Notes under the pieces: model-generated
Database searches by the model: none
What the model saw: only the letters and a program-made list of their open reading frames with translations
What the model was told of the DNA's origin: nothing
Program-made: the position numbers and the translations under genes
NCBI GenBank assembly: GCA_932521025.1
Contig: OW051473.1
Location: forward strand, 4,836,001 to 4,900,000
Length of the DNA: 64,000 nt
Direction: 5' to 3'
Source of the DNA: Oscheius onirici
Lineage: Eukaryota > Nematoda > Chromadorea > Rhabditida > Rhabditidae
Shown here: one piece after another, positions 11,703 through 25,700 of the stretch
How positions within the stretch are numbered: the stretch's first letter is position 1
Layout of the letters: each line of letters begins with the position of its first letter

Positions 11703-14212
11703 CTAGTGAGAGTTTGATGTTCCGTTAGTTTTCGGCGGAATCCAGTCTACCGGAACCCAAAAAGGCTGAGTATCCAATCGCTTTAAGATTTGTCGAAGTT
11801 CTTCTCGAGTTCTGTCGATGTCAGTATTCACGATGATAGAATCAAAGAAATGACCAAATGCCTATACATTTGTTTAGAAGCAAAAGTTGAAAAGTATACC
11901 TGCTCAATCTGTTTTCCACTGGACAAAATTGGCTTCAACTGTTCGTCCCTCACATCTAACTGACCTGCACATTCCCTTTGTCTACGCAGCTGGTGGAGCG
12001 AAGGAGGGGCAATAAACACGACGTATGGCATTACGGAAGCAATTCGTATTCCGGAAATGGACTGAAGCCAAGTTCATAAAACAAACAAAGAATCAGCCGA
12101 CCTCGGGCTTTAATGTCATTATACAAGTCATCCCTTTGTGAATCACACTGATAATGTCCTCAACAGATGTCCCGTACCAATTTTTCTGGTATTCTCCAAA
12201 CTCGACAAATTTTCCCGCCTGAAGTGAACTTAATTTGGTATAGTGCTTGCTAGCTACCTTGGCCAGTTCTTGAAAGTGTTGCTTCGACACAAAATGGTAA
12301 TGGACATCGTTAATTTCACCATCTCGAGGCTGTCGTGATGTGTCTGCAGATAAGAACTGAACACAAAAGAAAAAAACTGCTTACATGGAACAGGAGATGC
12401 TAATCGCTTTGAATCTAACTGAAGTAACCGTTGTCTGAGTTGCAGACATCCTACTCCTTCAGGTCCACACAGTACCAGAGGCCTCCGATTACTGGTTCTG
12501 GCTAAATGAAGTTGCACCTCTTCGTAGGTCATCAAATCTGCATTTTTCTATGATTGAACATATTTTTGAGCTTACGAGAATGACAGCTCATTGTTGGTGG
12601 TTCATCGGCACTCCTCATTATTTCTGCTGAACTCCTTCTTCCAAGAGTTCTAATTACTTCTGGAATAATTCTCTTGTGATCCTTCCTCGCTTTTGGCCTA
12701 TTTTCTCGTTCCACCTCCTCGTTGTACATGACCACTCTAAAATATTTAGTTGTATTATTTCTCAGTAAACAAACTGTTGATGGAATGAGCTGCTGGGAAC
12801 GAGACCTGCTAGCTGTTGATGAGCGTCATCGCCGTCTCGATACGCTTGCCACCAGTTTTCATCGCTTGTATTCAAAACATGAAGTATATATCCCCGTTCA
12901 AATTTAAGAGCCAGTTCTCGACAAGGAACATAAACGTCCTCCTAAAAATAACATTTAGATTACGAAAGGGAAAGTGTTACCTCGGGATCATAATCGAATA
13001 ATGCTCTTAAGTGAATTACGTGCTTTAAGGCATCGACTTTTTGTTGTACTTTTGAGGGCGATATGACAAAACGTATGTGGCCAACAGTTTGTCGCTGAAT
13101 ATACTTGTTCTCTTAAAAGTTGTTAATGACCTACCAGCATGTCACAAACTTCATCAACTCGCTTCCCACGTAGATCCATGCCATTCATTTCCAGTAGTTC
13201 ATCACCTACAATCACACCATGCTTCTGGTAATCAAACAACAAAAACCTTCATGCAGAAGATCCATCTCGTCGGCGAGTCCTCCTTTGACCACACGTCCAA
13301 TCACAATGCGATTCTCTTCGTTGCGGACAGTAGCACCCTATACAACACATTGTTAGTATTCACTCTGACTCACCAGGTACGAGTCTTCGCGTTTGAAGAG
13401 ATTGACGACACGGAGGTTGACATCAGTAGAATGGACGGTGCTACCATTGGCAAAGGAGATGTGGTCATCCACATCCTAGAAACATGCATACTCAAACACG
13501 GCACACGCATTCACAACCAACTATCTGAGCGACAGAGAGCTGACAGAATGAGTAACGTATTTATTGCCTGGAGATCACAAGGAATGAAATAAGTGGAAAG
13601 ATGAGGAGTGTGTATGGACAAAGCGAAACAGAAAAAGGGAAGTGCTAAGAATTGCCGGAAAGGTGAACACTTGCCTCATGTTGTTGAGCAGCTTGTTCTA
13701 TAGCGTCCTGTACAGATGGCTGTTGGAAATAGTTCATGATCAGCTGGCGGTCCTCTTCTCGGCCCTCTATACGAGAAAGATGATCGGTTATCCTCTCAAC
13801 CGATACTATAACCTTTTTCAGAGCTGTAAAACGGGTTGTACTGTGAATGGAAGTATAAAACTCACGCATGGACTCAGTTGATGCCTCCTTTGGTTGTTCA
13901 TAACATTCATTGTCGTAACTGCTTGTACTTTCAACACTTTCAGGCACTTCCTTTGCTTCCTTGGCTAACGATTTCAACTTTTTCGAAGATCGTATCGAGT
14001 TTCTAATCATATTATCATTTAATAATTCAAATGATTACCTGAGAAATTCGTTCTCCTTCTGCTTGACGATACTTGCTCTTTCAGGCGTGCCTCTGCTTTT
14101 AAAACCATTGGGAGTCTAAAAACAATGAAAAACAAATGAGTCACCGCACCTGTTTCATATTGTTTGTTGTTGGAGTAATGTTGTTCAACTTTGAGCAAGC
14201 AATCTCCTCCAT
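11703..14212 (-). CDS. MAGUK scaffold, PALS1/MPP type (L27-PDZ-SH3-GUK)
   Basis: A membrane-associated guanylate-kinase scaffold that would organise polarity or junction complexes at the cell cortex. The N-terminus ([11 protein letters not shown]) is followed by a charged linker and an L27 helix bundle ([17 protein letters not shown], about 13690-13830). A PDZ domain comes next ([31 protein letters not shown], about 13040-13340), then an SH3 domain with the MPP signature [19 protein letters not shown] and [10 protein letters not shown], a basic hook region and a GUK domain ([37 protein letters not shown]) ending [19 protein letters not shown]. The GUK P-loop reads GPEGVG, as expected for the non-catalytic GUK domains of this family. 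The ATG at 14212 follows a TTTTGCAG acceptor, so an extra upstream exon or trans-splicing is possible. A long plus-strand open frame over 13077-13592 is only its antisense shadow. Confidence 0.88.
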
Positions 14213-14990
14213 ATCAAATGTTCTGATATCATGAAACTTTCTGCAAAATCCGATGTTATGAAAAGAGTCGGAGAAGGGGTAGAGAGCACGTAAACGATCT
14301 TGTGCTCACGGTAAAGGGTCATAATAATGCGACAGCCACCTGCCCATCACCATGTGTTTCGCCTAATCTAGCAGTCGGTAGTCTAAGGACAGGTGCACAA
14401 CTGTTTCACTCTAGACGATCAACAGAACGTGTACTGTTGTGAGGAGTCAGTGTTAAGAAGGGTCAACAACATTGAGATAAGAACGAAATCACAGAAGAAG
14501 CAGACCTTAGACAGTTTGCCTATCAGCTTGGTCATCCATCAGCGGGGTGTCAATGCCGAAAAAAGGTCTAACAAGACAGTCAATCACGCCCGCCCAAATG
14601 TTGCGGTTGATGGCAGAAGAATAGAAACTAGGCATACCCCCATTATGGTCCAATTGGACCGTGTTAGGCACAGCCGCAATGGCACCGCGACGAGTTATAG
14701 CTCCCTATTACGGGATTACTAGACCAAATCGGATCAATAGCCGGACAGGAGGCTCGTTATCCAGTGCATCAAAAACGGACAACAGGTAGAAACGAATTGC
14801 GGCAGGTAAACAAGAAGTATGCTAATTATCTCAAGGTCGCGTCCGTGCTCACAATAGGTCAGTCACGCACTGATGAACCGTCCTACCGATCCGACAAAAT
14901 GCTTGTGAAGAGGGCTCTTTTTGACAAGGAATAAAAGACGTGACAATTAACGTGAGTCGAAAGTGGTTGCGCACAGTTGCAGTGCACCGG
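14213..14990. other. Intergenic, no gene seen
   Basis: Upstream flank of the MAGUK gene and 3' flank of the PDZ-protein gene. A plus-strand frame of 109 codons at 14393-14722 has no hydrophobic, cysteine or domain pattern and no splice context. Confidence 0.45.
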
Positions 14991-14991
14991 G

Positions 14992-15708
14992 TCAAGTTGC
15001 TGTCGCACATTCTTCCCACCACAACGTGGGCTGTGTCATAACACAGCATCTTTCATCATGGCATTTCCCTTTAGCGCGCACGGGTTGACAGGCAAGCAAA
15101 GACCGTTTAAACGAGCTGTAATATACAAAAACTGACTGTTTGAGTTGCAGACAAATCTTCTTGACGTCGCTCTTATCAACACAGACAACGTATGCATCAG
15201 TAACGTGTGGTGTCTGCGATGTTTCTCCTGAATACATTTAATGACATTTTTTAGCTTAAAAATACCTTTATCAGTGTCGTCGATCGGAACTTTTTTTACT
15301 TTCAGCTGAATTGTTCTATTTTGAATGCTCTGAAGGAACTGATAGCAATTTGAGACATTCAAACATACCTCTTTGATGTGCATTAAAATTTCATCTCGGG
15401 ACTTTCCATCAACCTTGAATGTTTTTTAACAAAAATATTAGAAAAGCTTACAGTCACATCATTTACTGCTATAATCTCATCTCCAACGTCGTAGCTATCC
15501 AGTTTGCTTACGGAACCTACAACCAAACTGTATCATGTAAAAGCACATACTCACCGAACAACTTGATGGAATCTCCACGCTCTTGAACAAATATGACAAA
15601 CCCATTCAGAGGCTTTTCTTTTTTCTTGGATCGTCTAGTGCTTAACCGTTGCAATGAAGCCCTTTTCAACTCATTGAGGGCAATCGGTATCGAAACGGAT
15701 TTTGCCAT
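14992..15708 (-). CDS. PDZ-domain protein of unknown family
   Basis: Starts MAKSVSIPIALNELKRASLQ with a Lys/Arg-rich linker (RRSKKKEKPLNG) leading into one PDZ domain. The PDZ is spread over four exons: GFVIFVQERGDSIKLFG, SVSKLDSYDVGDEIIAVND, VTVDGKSRDEILMHIKE and SIQNRTIQLKVKKV. The usual GLGF carboxylate loop is replaced, so ligand preference is unclear. The last exon (GETSQTPHVTDAYVVCVDKS) is open to about 14992, and its true 3' end is uncertain. A splice acceptor (CTCTTCAG) ends 2 nt before the ATG, supporting trans-splicing and a complete 5' end. It is on the same strand as the MAGUK but 780 bp away, so an operon is unlikely. A scaffold role is inferred from the PDZ only. Confidence 0.65.
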
Positions 15709-17621
15709 ATCTGAAGAGCAAACATAAGAAAAATGAGCTGCTTTTTATGTGCACCATTAGGCGAGACTCGAATGAGGAAGCTAATTACTTCGGGAGGGGA
15801 CCACTAAAGTGTGAATCTCAGACAAAGTGTCTAGAAACAATAAGACATCGCCGGGGGACCTATCGACCCAAATAAGGGGAATCCGGCTTGTTGTGAAGAC
15901 GTTTGGACATTATAAGATCTTACAAATTGAATCACTCGCTTCAGTGGATTACAAGGTTTCAAAGCGCGAAAAGAAGATGCCAAAGCTTACGAAATATTAT
16001 TGTATCCAAAAAAATAAGTAAGGAAAACGTTGTGAAACGTTTCTTGCAATCGGAAAACACATAATGTGAATGATAGTCAACACAGCTGTTGGTGACATCG
16101 GCTATCCGATTGTTTAATACCCACTAACGTATGACCAATGTCTTGAGGTTGCAAACAAGTCGTTCACTACTATTTTTTAATGTCAAAACGGATGAGAAGT
16201 AAGTGAGCACTGATGTTTGCGGGGTAGCCTTTCTGCTTGAGTAAACAGCAATTTCTCATAAATGTGCGCATTTTTCATTGCTCTAGTCCAACTGTAATAG
16301 GGAATTCAGATAGAATATTAAACACTAGCAGCAATTGAAAAATGTATAAAAAGGTGAAGAATTCATAACATGTTCTTGCATAGAACCGTCATCTAGAAGA
16401 CAAAAACTAAAAGGAATCGAGCCGAAGGCTGTGGATGCCAATTTGACACCGGAAAGATGGGCCTCCCCGGGGAGCTGTGCTCGTTTCAAGTCATTCCAGC
16501 TTATCCCAAGGTCCACAATAGCTCCCAGAGCTCATTCAAGACATTCGTGAACAAACTGACTAGTAGTCTGGAAACATCACTCACAATCGTTGACTTGCTA
16601 CGAAGACGTATTCATGAAGCTATGTGAAAGGCATCCTGCAAAATGCGAGCGATCGGTTCTTTACACAATTAAAGAGAGGGACGCAGAGAGGCTCGCCGGC
16701 GGCTATCCACGGTGTGCCGAAGGCGTGAGCCTTCTCCATTAGATAATTGTTAATTAAGAATGTCTAGTGGAGTACTACTAAACAGCCTACAGAATGTTCA
16801 AGAAACCCACCCAAAGTGTTATTCAGTTGAGCAAAACTGCTGTATTCTTTGATCTGGAAACAAGCCAAGCATATAGCTTATGCGTCAACCTACCCTCGAG
16901 ATAGCCGTCTCATCTGCATAGTTGGAAATGTGACTCTCTCGGTTGCGGATTTCATTCTGAGTGAAGAATTTCCTTTGTCTGAATATAGGAGTTATAAGCC
17001 CTCCGATTACAATGTTCTTTTCATTTTTGGGGAAAACTGACAGTGTTCCTCATCTGTTACACAATTTACCTGTACGGAGAAAACGAGGAAAAGAAAGATT
17101 GTAGAAGATCACATGGATAGTCGTAAATATGAACAGCCTAATGGCTGATATCTTTAAATTAATTGAATTTTGTCTACCTTTGCTTTAGTCTTTTCTAGAA
17201 AGTAGGATACGGAAACGTAGTTCATTCAATAAATGCGGAATGTGAGATCAAGCTAAGAGATAGTACCGATTGTTGTCGGATGCAGAGTGGAACATTCTCC
17301 TTTACCAATATGCATCCCGGGATATTAATACTTTCTGTCAAATAAAGTCGGAGCAGATAATCGCAAGATTGTTACTCTGCCGGTACGGTATGCACCATAC
17401 AAGATATTTTTGCAGCTGGATAAAGCGACAATATTGGACGCCAAATGGATTTATGTATTCTAATATTGTCACAGAAAGCTCACACCGAGTATTTACAGAA
17501 ATACTAGACACCAGTTATCACAAATGTAGAGATCAACGGAAAGAATGACAGGACAGGGAATGCTAAGTACACATCAGAGTTCTGGTAAGGTTCTACAGGT
17601 TCTCAGTAAGTACATCAAATA
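15709..17621. other. Intergenic, no gene seen
   Basis: Nearly 2 kb with only short random frames (60-92 codons) on both strands and no domain, signal peptide or consistent splice signals. It holds the 5' flank of the PDZ gene and the 3' flank of the MFS gene. Confidence 0.5.
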
Positions 17622-19741
17622 TCAGCCGCTGATCAAATGTCCTTGGCTAGTTCTTTGAACGTTTGCAGTGAAGAGAAACGCTGAAAATTGCGTTCAGAAA
17701 TTATAAATATAGAAACTAACCGCAAAATGGGAAGAGTGCAGCGAAAATAAATAGGTAAGTATATCCAATAGTGTGTAGGTAGAACTGTGACACAGTAGAT
17801 AGTAGAATTCCACTGCACGTCTAAAACAACTTTTATAAACTGAAATAAATTATAATACTAACCGTCGACAAAGTAAGAAAGCCGTAATTGCTGGCTTTAT
17901 ACTTGGGCCCGAAGCATCGAACACAGGCTGTTATGAACAGAGCATGTGTTGCACCCATGCACACAAAAATACCGCAGAGCTGAAATAAACAAAGGTAAAT
18001 TGTTTTGTTAAATCGCTACCCAGAGTAGATAGACAAATTTCCCAAAGTGTTGTGTCATTGGGAGAGAGAACAGCAGTGTTGAAGCCATGCAAGTAGCCAA
18101 CGACACGGTGAACTGTAACAGTGAAAAATTATGAATAATTATCTTACCTTACCTGAAAACTCGTTTTGTCAGTCATATAGCCCCATCCAATTCGAGCAAA
18201 GGCATTTGCGACTGTGCCAATACTAAAAGCGAATGCGAGAAACATGTCGTCTTCAATGAATGTCTCTGCGTAGGTCTTGTACAGATTGTAAAACGTGTTG
18301 GCGTAAAAAGAACAGCAAAACAATGCTCCGAACAGAAAGTAGAACGTGCTCGATTTCAGCATTTCACTAGGACGCATTGAACGGAAATCGGTGCTAAAGA
18401 AGCCTAATGTTAAACAAATATAAGAAAAATATTACCTGGTAACTCCGTCCACCAGAATTTCGGTGTCTGAATTTTCGCAGTCATCGCTGGAATCCCGCGA
18501 AACGGATCTCTGACGAGCACGACGAGGAGAATCCGTAGATGAGATTATCTGGAACAGGATGTATGCTACATGCAGTGAACTAATTGTATGTGTAGTTAGA
18601 AAAGCAACGTAAGATAAGCGTGAACTCAGAGTGTTAGACTAGCCAGAGATAGACCTGCCACCACTAAACACCACAATATGATAGTACCGAGGTTTCCTCT
18701 TTAGCTAGAGGTTTATACTGCACCGCTGTATAGCGAGACGAGTCTCCACGTCGGTTCTTGGAAAGACACGCAAACAGACTCTGCACGCCCGAGTTGTAGA
18801 TCTAACAATATGGTTATTACCACATCAATGCTGATTTAACTCAAGGAAAACCAAATTGTAAGCTAAATACCTTTTCCGGAGGATCACAGATGACGAGAAT
18901 GGCAATGGCCTGCATTATTGCGTAGATTACAGCAAGTTTGAGGAATACATAGGGAACACGTTCTAGCAGCTCTTCTTGCAGGAAATAACTAAAAAAAATT
19001 GAAAACAAATCTTATGGTATTACCCGTCTTTTGTGGCCACAAGGTTGTTAGGATTGACAAAATGTGTTTGGATCGGTGCGAAGATGGACGAAGATATTCC
19101 GAATCCGGCGGCTACAATTCCACTCACCAATCCAACTTGATCAGGTGCCCACTGAACATAGAATTCAAATCAAATAAAACAAATTTTACGTTGATTACTG
19201 TAGCTACCGTCGTGACGTAGGCGATCCCCATTCCGAGTCCGAAGAGTAGGCCATAACAGAGGAAGAAGGCGGCAAAAGAGTACTTGATTGCATAGAAAGA
19301 CAGAGCCACAGATGTGCTGAACGTTGGACCTCTGATAAGGAAAAAATTTAAACTCTCACGTTGTGAGGAAGCAGCCGATGAATGTGGTCGTCCTGGGTCC
19401 TAATTTCAATGCGAGCGATCCACCGATTACCATCGAGAACGGAAAGCAGCCGGAAAGTAATATTTGTGTGCTCCTTTTTACTATTCTTACCTTGAAAAGT
19501 AGGAATCCACATAAGATGCTCAATTCTAACCGTACTATCCGTGTAATTGCGCATATACGAAGCCATATAAGGCAGCATATTACCTAGAAAATTAAAAAAA
19601 GCAATCACGTAAAAAGGCTGACTTACCAAATGTATGATATGTACCGATGGTTAAATGAATAAGTACAGCTCCAGCAAGAACGATGGCTATCCGAAACTTC
19701 GGATGCTGTTTGTATATGAAATTGGCCACCATTCCACCCAT
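17622..19741 (-). CDS. MFS transporter, oxalate/formate-monocarboxylate type
   Basis: A 12-helix major facilitator at a cell membrane, most like the OFA/monocarboxylate branch (SLC16-related); the substrate cannot be read from sequence. It starts MGGMVANFIYKQHPKFR, then TM1 IAIVLAGAVLIHLTIGTY. The N-half continues with NMLPYMASYMRNYTD, GGSLALKLGPRTTTFIG, FFLCYGLLFGLGMGIAYV and WAPDQVGLVSGIVAAGFG. A cytoplasmic loop rich in Ser/Arg/Asp (about 18470-18550) links the halves. The C-half has FYFLFGALFCCSFYANTF, NAFARIGWGYMTDKTSF, CGIFVCMGATHALFI and IGYTYLFIFAALFPFCAFL, ending ISG*. The start at 19741 was chosen because a TTTCAG acceptor ends 9 nt before it and TM1 follows at the right distance. 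Confidence 0.85.
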
Positions 19742-22700
19742 GCTTGCTACCTGAAATGAACAACGTTTTATACAGAAACCAATAAGAATTTAATCAATTG
19801 TTTAATTCAAACAAAGGTTTTTGAACATAGAAAGTTGGTTGTCATTGTCTTAAATTTCAATTGATTGAACAAAAGAAGTGATCGGCAGAGGGCAACACTG
19901 AATGTTCAAACCAGGGACGCGCACCTTACAATGCCGGGTTTTGAGCGAACACATGACATCATCGAAATTCTTGAATTGAACGACTATTTAGCGAGTGGAA
20001 TATGTGGAAAGTTACCAAAGATTTTGAATTTTCAGTTTTGATTGAGAAGATTAAGAAAAATGCTTGCCTGAGGCGCCACAGGGAAAAATGATGCGATAAG
20101 AAGCGATTCACAAGCTTTTCGCAAAAGTATAATTAATAACGTAAAATAGATAATTTTTCTCAAACGAAACATAAATTTTCTTTCTAAAAAAGTTTATATA
20201 AGCGCGATCATTCAGTTTGCGTGTCAAAGGAGAAAATATTTGCAAAAGGAAATGACTAGACAGCTGAGGGTGAAAGATAAGACGGTTCAGAGACAACCAA
20301 CCACCCATTAGACTTTGGTAGATCAGAGGAGGCAAGAAAATGGGTGGACTGACCTAGTTTCTCAAAGGCATTACATCCACTTAGTTGTCCGAAGATTATA
20401 TTAAAAAGCTCCGACTACTATTGTCCAACCGGTTCTTGGTACCATTCGCCTGTTCCGTACTTGTCTAAAAAAATCTCATTAGGATAGCATAAAATGAAGA
20501 CGATTAAGAGCCGAGATTGGAGCCGGAAGCAGCTCACATAATATGCATAAAGGTTTACTGCCCTGCTGTCCAAAAGACCTTTTATGGCTCACGCGGCATA
20601 GCCTACAGTACGCAAAACGTGTCGCTGATGGGTTTTGAGAGGACTGAAAAAATGAAAATCTATTTAGTGTTCGGTAAAGAGAAGGGTAAAATATCAAATG
20701 CACTAACAAAAGTTTTTTTTTGCAAAACAAGAGCGGCAGATAGCCTGACGTCCATTATGAAATTTCTTCTAAAGTGTATTGTTGGTGAGAAAGGCTGAAT
20801 CAGAATAGTTTTCTCAGTCTCAAATTTGCGCATGTGCATTGCTGATGATGAGGTATTTCTTCGCGAGTATGAGGCAATGAATTCGTCCCTAATAGTCGAT
20901 CATCCTCTCGAATCAGTGACAGCCGGCTTGGGAGCCTGCTCTACTCTCTTTCTGAGCTGGTTCCGCCCCCACAAAGGTCTTCCGCCGGATCTTCAGGGGC
21001 TATCCATCCTGGCACTAACAATATTAGGTGATAAATGTGGCTTTCCATCTTGATAACTTTTGTCGTTATTCTTCTTCTCCCATGAGAACCTTGGCAAATG
21101 ATTCAGACCTGCTTTTGCGATTCACTGACCTCGTTTTCTTAGATTACCTGTAATTACAGATCAGATTAAGGTATAAAAAGCAAAGCTCTTTAGATTATGT
21201 CTAGATTAGGTCTATTGTGAAGAGAGCAAAAAATGTACCATGAGCAGCTGTAAACTGTATAAAACAAAACATGCGTGATGGGTCTCTCGAATAACGCATT
21301 TCTCTCCCGCTCAGCTAATAACGTCGCTTCCTGTTTCCGTATACTCTTCCTATTGGAAAGGCGCTCATGCAGTGTCCAACACCACTCCTCCTCATTTCTT
21401 TGTTCAGATAACTGCAGCCTCCCAAGTTGTACTACCAGGTGTCAATTGATTTACCCTTTTTACTGCAGTAGTCTCATTACCGTATAGCTCGTAACATAGC
21501 ATAACCCACGGATGAAATGATCGTCAACTGACTATCCTGTAATTATCTTGCCTTTCGTGCCAAACCTCAGCCTATTCATTGGCTCAGCTTCTGGTTTCCG
21601 CCGCTATATTCTCTCACTGACATTCAGGGGAACAAGGATTCACTTTGTTAGAAAGTTAAATAAACTTGAGAAAACAAACCATTTGTATCCAGTAACACCT
21701 AGCTCAGGATGTTACGTGGACGAGTCATAGATTTGTTTGCGCGTATTTAGTGAGGATTCAGAAGAAATCGATCTGCGGATTAGCCAAAGAGAGAACCTCC
21801 ATGTCTTACAACTTGTACGTGTATGATATCTGTCAGCCATTGTCTTTAACTGTCCTTTAATCGTAATCTAATTCTCTAAGCGATTAATAGCCAAGTGTGG
21901 ACGTCTCTTTCTGCTTCTAATCCTTAAATTATGGAATTTATTAGAAAAATTTGTTTTGAAAAAGGCAACAGTATATATGTTGCAGTTGAAATTGACTAGC
22001 CGTTGATATTGACCGGAAATTTCACTTTTCTTTTTTTATCGATCATTTTCGATCTTTTTTGATTTTATTTTCTTTTATTATTGTAGAATATCCTATTTAG
22101 AACGTTTTGATACCAAAACGACCGAAAAAAAATCGGAAAAATACACCTGAAAACAATTTCACAAGCCATGTTTGGTTGTTTTGGCCTTAGCTAAGCCTTT
22201 AGGCCATATAAACGGCTGGTTTTGGTCTTAAAAGATGAGGAATGAATCAATCTATCTATTTTGATAGAAAAAAATAAAAAACAAATGAAAAAAATAAATA
22301 AAACACCAAAAATAATGAATTTCCGGTCAATATCAACTGCCGGTCAATTTCAACTGCAACATATACTATTTTCTCTTTTTTCCTGTTTACCTCCTATTTG
22401 CACCTTCGTGCTTCATCCTACAAATTGCTGTTTTCAGAAACTAGTAATCTTGGGACAGTTGACCTGAGTATCCGTGACTTTATTAGTAGATAGACGGACC
22501 CTCTTCGAATGGCTTCTGATTGTGTCAGGTACGTCATTAGTAGCTTTCATAAAGTGCGAAGAATGAGTATTCCCCGTAGGCTGCGCAACGATTTGATGTT
22601 CACTCTCAAGTTGAATTTCGAGGGCGCCGGCAATGGCATTGTCAGCTTTCGTTTCCTTTTCCAACAAGAACCGCTTCGTTAAGGAGCGACGCGTCAGCGG

Positions 22701-25700
22701 GGAAATCAAACAAAGAACTCAGCTCTCTTTATTCCTGGCTCCGAAAACACCGAAGGGAAAAGAGTCTCTAGCGATTGGTGTCACATTACCACTCAAAACT
22801 ACCAAGGCAAAGATCTTCGATTACGACTGAAAATTAGGCATCTTTTGTTTGTCTCGACCTCGATAACTCATGGGGAAGTTTTTATTGCCGTCAGGCTCAG
22901 CGTGGGGCGCTCTTCTCATGGCTCTCAAGAGTACTTAGTGTGAATAGGGATCTGGGTACGTCGGCAATCAACCTCACTCTCAAAATTTGTTCCAAAATTG
23001 CTGGGAACATCTTCATTTTAAGTCGTAACGGTGTTGATGGTTTGGGGATCAATTAAATTCAGCAGTCACGAAGCTGTCAACGACAGACAGCAAATGTGTC
23101 GCAGCTCTCTACTTTTGATTCTGCTATCACGTGGTGTTTTTGTTTAACTTGCATCGTTTTTTCGCAAAAGTTAGCACTCTTCGCAATTTGCGATCATAGG
23201 TGTGCAACAGAGATAATCGCAATCTGGCTTCTAATCCCTTGGCAGCCTGCCGTCGTCCACTCCATTTTGGTAAAAGTTTTTTCTCTCTCGCTATTGATAA
23301 GTACTCTTCAGCATTAGAGAGTCAAGCTATTCCCATGGTTCCGGACTCATAGGCAGAATCACGCCCCACTTGGGCTAAATTATTAAATGATCCATTTGCT
23401 ACGTTTGGCAGAGAATTGATAAATCTCCGTTCAAGCTTCTTTTTGGGGGACTTTACAGACATGGGCTAATTTTGCCCTGTCTAAGATTAACACGTCATTC
23501 TAGAGGATAATCCGCAATAAACGCAAAATTTCTAAAAAGAGCAATGATTGCAAGAACATTTTTTATCTCTGAATTCAGTTTTGTACCAGCTGTGAAACTT
23601 GTTTCACCGTAAATCCGTTTAAAAGTTCTGTGGACGTCTAAGATAAATTTACGTTGAATCTCGGATAGATTAATGATTCAGCAATGCTCAGTCCCATGAG
23701 AACGGAAATTGGGTCAGAAACTACAAAACTGGCTTGACAACACCTATTGATCCAGGTGTGGAGACTGGGGATACGGCTTCAGGATTTCCCACAATCTGTT
23801 GAGACGCTCACGTGCATGTTGACGCATTTCATCTCGTTTGGATTTTACAATTAAACAGTTTTCAGTTTTAGGAATTTTGGAAATGAACTGATCAGCGCTC
23901 CGCGATGCAACTGATGCTATGCCTGCAACGCTCCGTCAGAGGGACAGCCTAAGAACAACCCATCGCCACTCTAGGCAAGGTTAGTATCTTTGATTTCGTT
24001 TTTTTTCTCAAGCTAGTAAACAAAATGCCAAATGAAGGTGTATCAATCCGGAATCGTCTTTGTAGACCTCGCGTCTTCATCTCATGAATTATTCGCCACC
24101 CCTGCGAATCCATGTAGTTGTCCGCCTTTGGTAATTTACATAGATAACCTCAAACCAGGCATTATTACTTGTAAACACAACTTAGCTTTTCTCTTGGCTG
24201 TTCTTTTCCATCACTTGATTTTCTCTACCGGTTCATTTTTTGCTTGAGTTTCCGGCTGCGAACGCCACAAAATCAAGAGGATATTTGATAAGAGAGTAGC
24301 GGCAACGATGTTCTCACCTTCCAGAATTTAGTTTTGCTTTTCATTTTTGAAAATAGCTAAATTGAACAAGAACGTAGTAGATATTGATTGAGCTGCAAAG
24401 AAACATTTTCTAATTGATCGTTCCGTGTTATCCCTCGTTTCCGTATCTTCTACATATTCTCTTCCGGTGCGCATCCCCACCCTCCTACTCTCTCGTACTT
24501 TCTCAGCTTCTCCGCTACAATTTTTTTCTTCAGCGATAATGACAGAAGCTCTCGAAGTCGAGTCGTAAAGGGATGCCAATGAATGGCACCCGATAAACGA
24601 AGTAAGTTGGAATGGTCAAACAGAAAAAAACAGCAAGTTTGCATCTAACTGTGGTGCTTAATTTGATGCAAATGTGGCCATCAATGGTCCGGGTGCCTTG
24701 GCTCATTTCGTTGCCGCTCTGTGCTTCAAATTGTTTCCAATTCATTTACCCGCAAAGTTTGATTGTCGAAAGAAGCTGCCCGCATTCCCGGATCATTAGT
24801 TCTCTACCTCTCTGCGACATCTTCCGACGTTGTTTGTTACCAGTATCGCCCCGCCTTTCTACCTGTCATCTTCTGTGTGCACTTCTGTCTGCTGTCTTCA
24901 AGTATCTCATTATCCATCATTACTAGTGGCTTTGCTTTCAAAGATCTTTGAAACCTGGAAAAACTCAGAACCTAGTGATCATTTCTGAAGAACCAGCTTG
25001 TTCACAGTTTGGCGAGCAACAAATCTTTCCAACGCCAGTAAAACTCTCAACATCGAACTTGGGAGATAACCTGTGTGTGGGCTAGTTTGAAGGTATGCAG
25101 GTGGCGTGAGATCTCATTAGGAGACATTTGACAGCCAGTTGCTATGAGGATTTGTCGCTGTCGGCGCTTAATCGACACCAGCTCCCTGATACTTTTTACT
25201 TCATTTCAAGCCAACATGTAGTACGCAATTACGCTGATTATCAATGACCAGCGGCACATCAGTCTTCATTCTTTATTCATCGAAGTCACCCGTCGCACAC
25301 TTTATTCTAATGACCATCAAGAGATGCCTCACGTTTGTCTGGCACCTTTCTCTTCTCTCCTAAAAGTGAACTGCGACGTCATTTGACGCGTTCTTCTATC
25401 ATTAGAACCGCCACTTTTAGACGTCGTTTAAAGTTCAAATTTGTCAGACTTTTCGTCTGCTTCTTCCCAGGAGTTTCCTTCTTTTTCGTTTACTATTGCA
25501 TTCATCCTTGCATGAATCTTTGATTTTTTTAAATGTTCCGACTGTTTTGGACTACCTCCTCATGATTTTTTCACAACCTAAATTGGTAGAATTGACTTGA
25601 GCACGAGCATATGGTTCATTGCGTGCGTATGATGTCCGCATTTTGTTCTACCTGGCTGAACTGCGGCTGCCATCAAACTTAACGGAGTCATCCTCCCCGT

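Noticed and set aside
13077..13592. Plus-strand open frame of 171 codons
   Set aside because: It lies exactly opposite the PDZ and linker exons of the MAGUK gene and has no domain or splice signals of its own.
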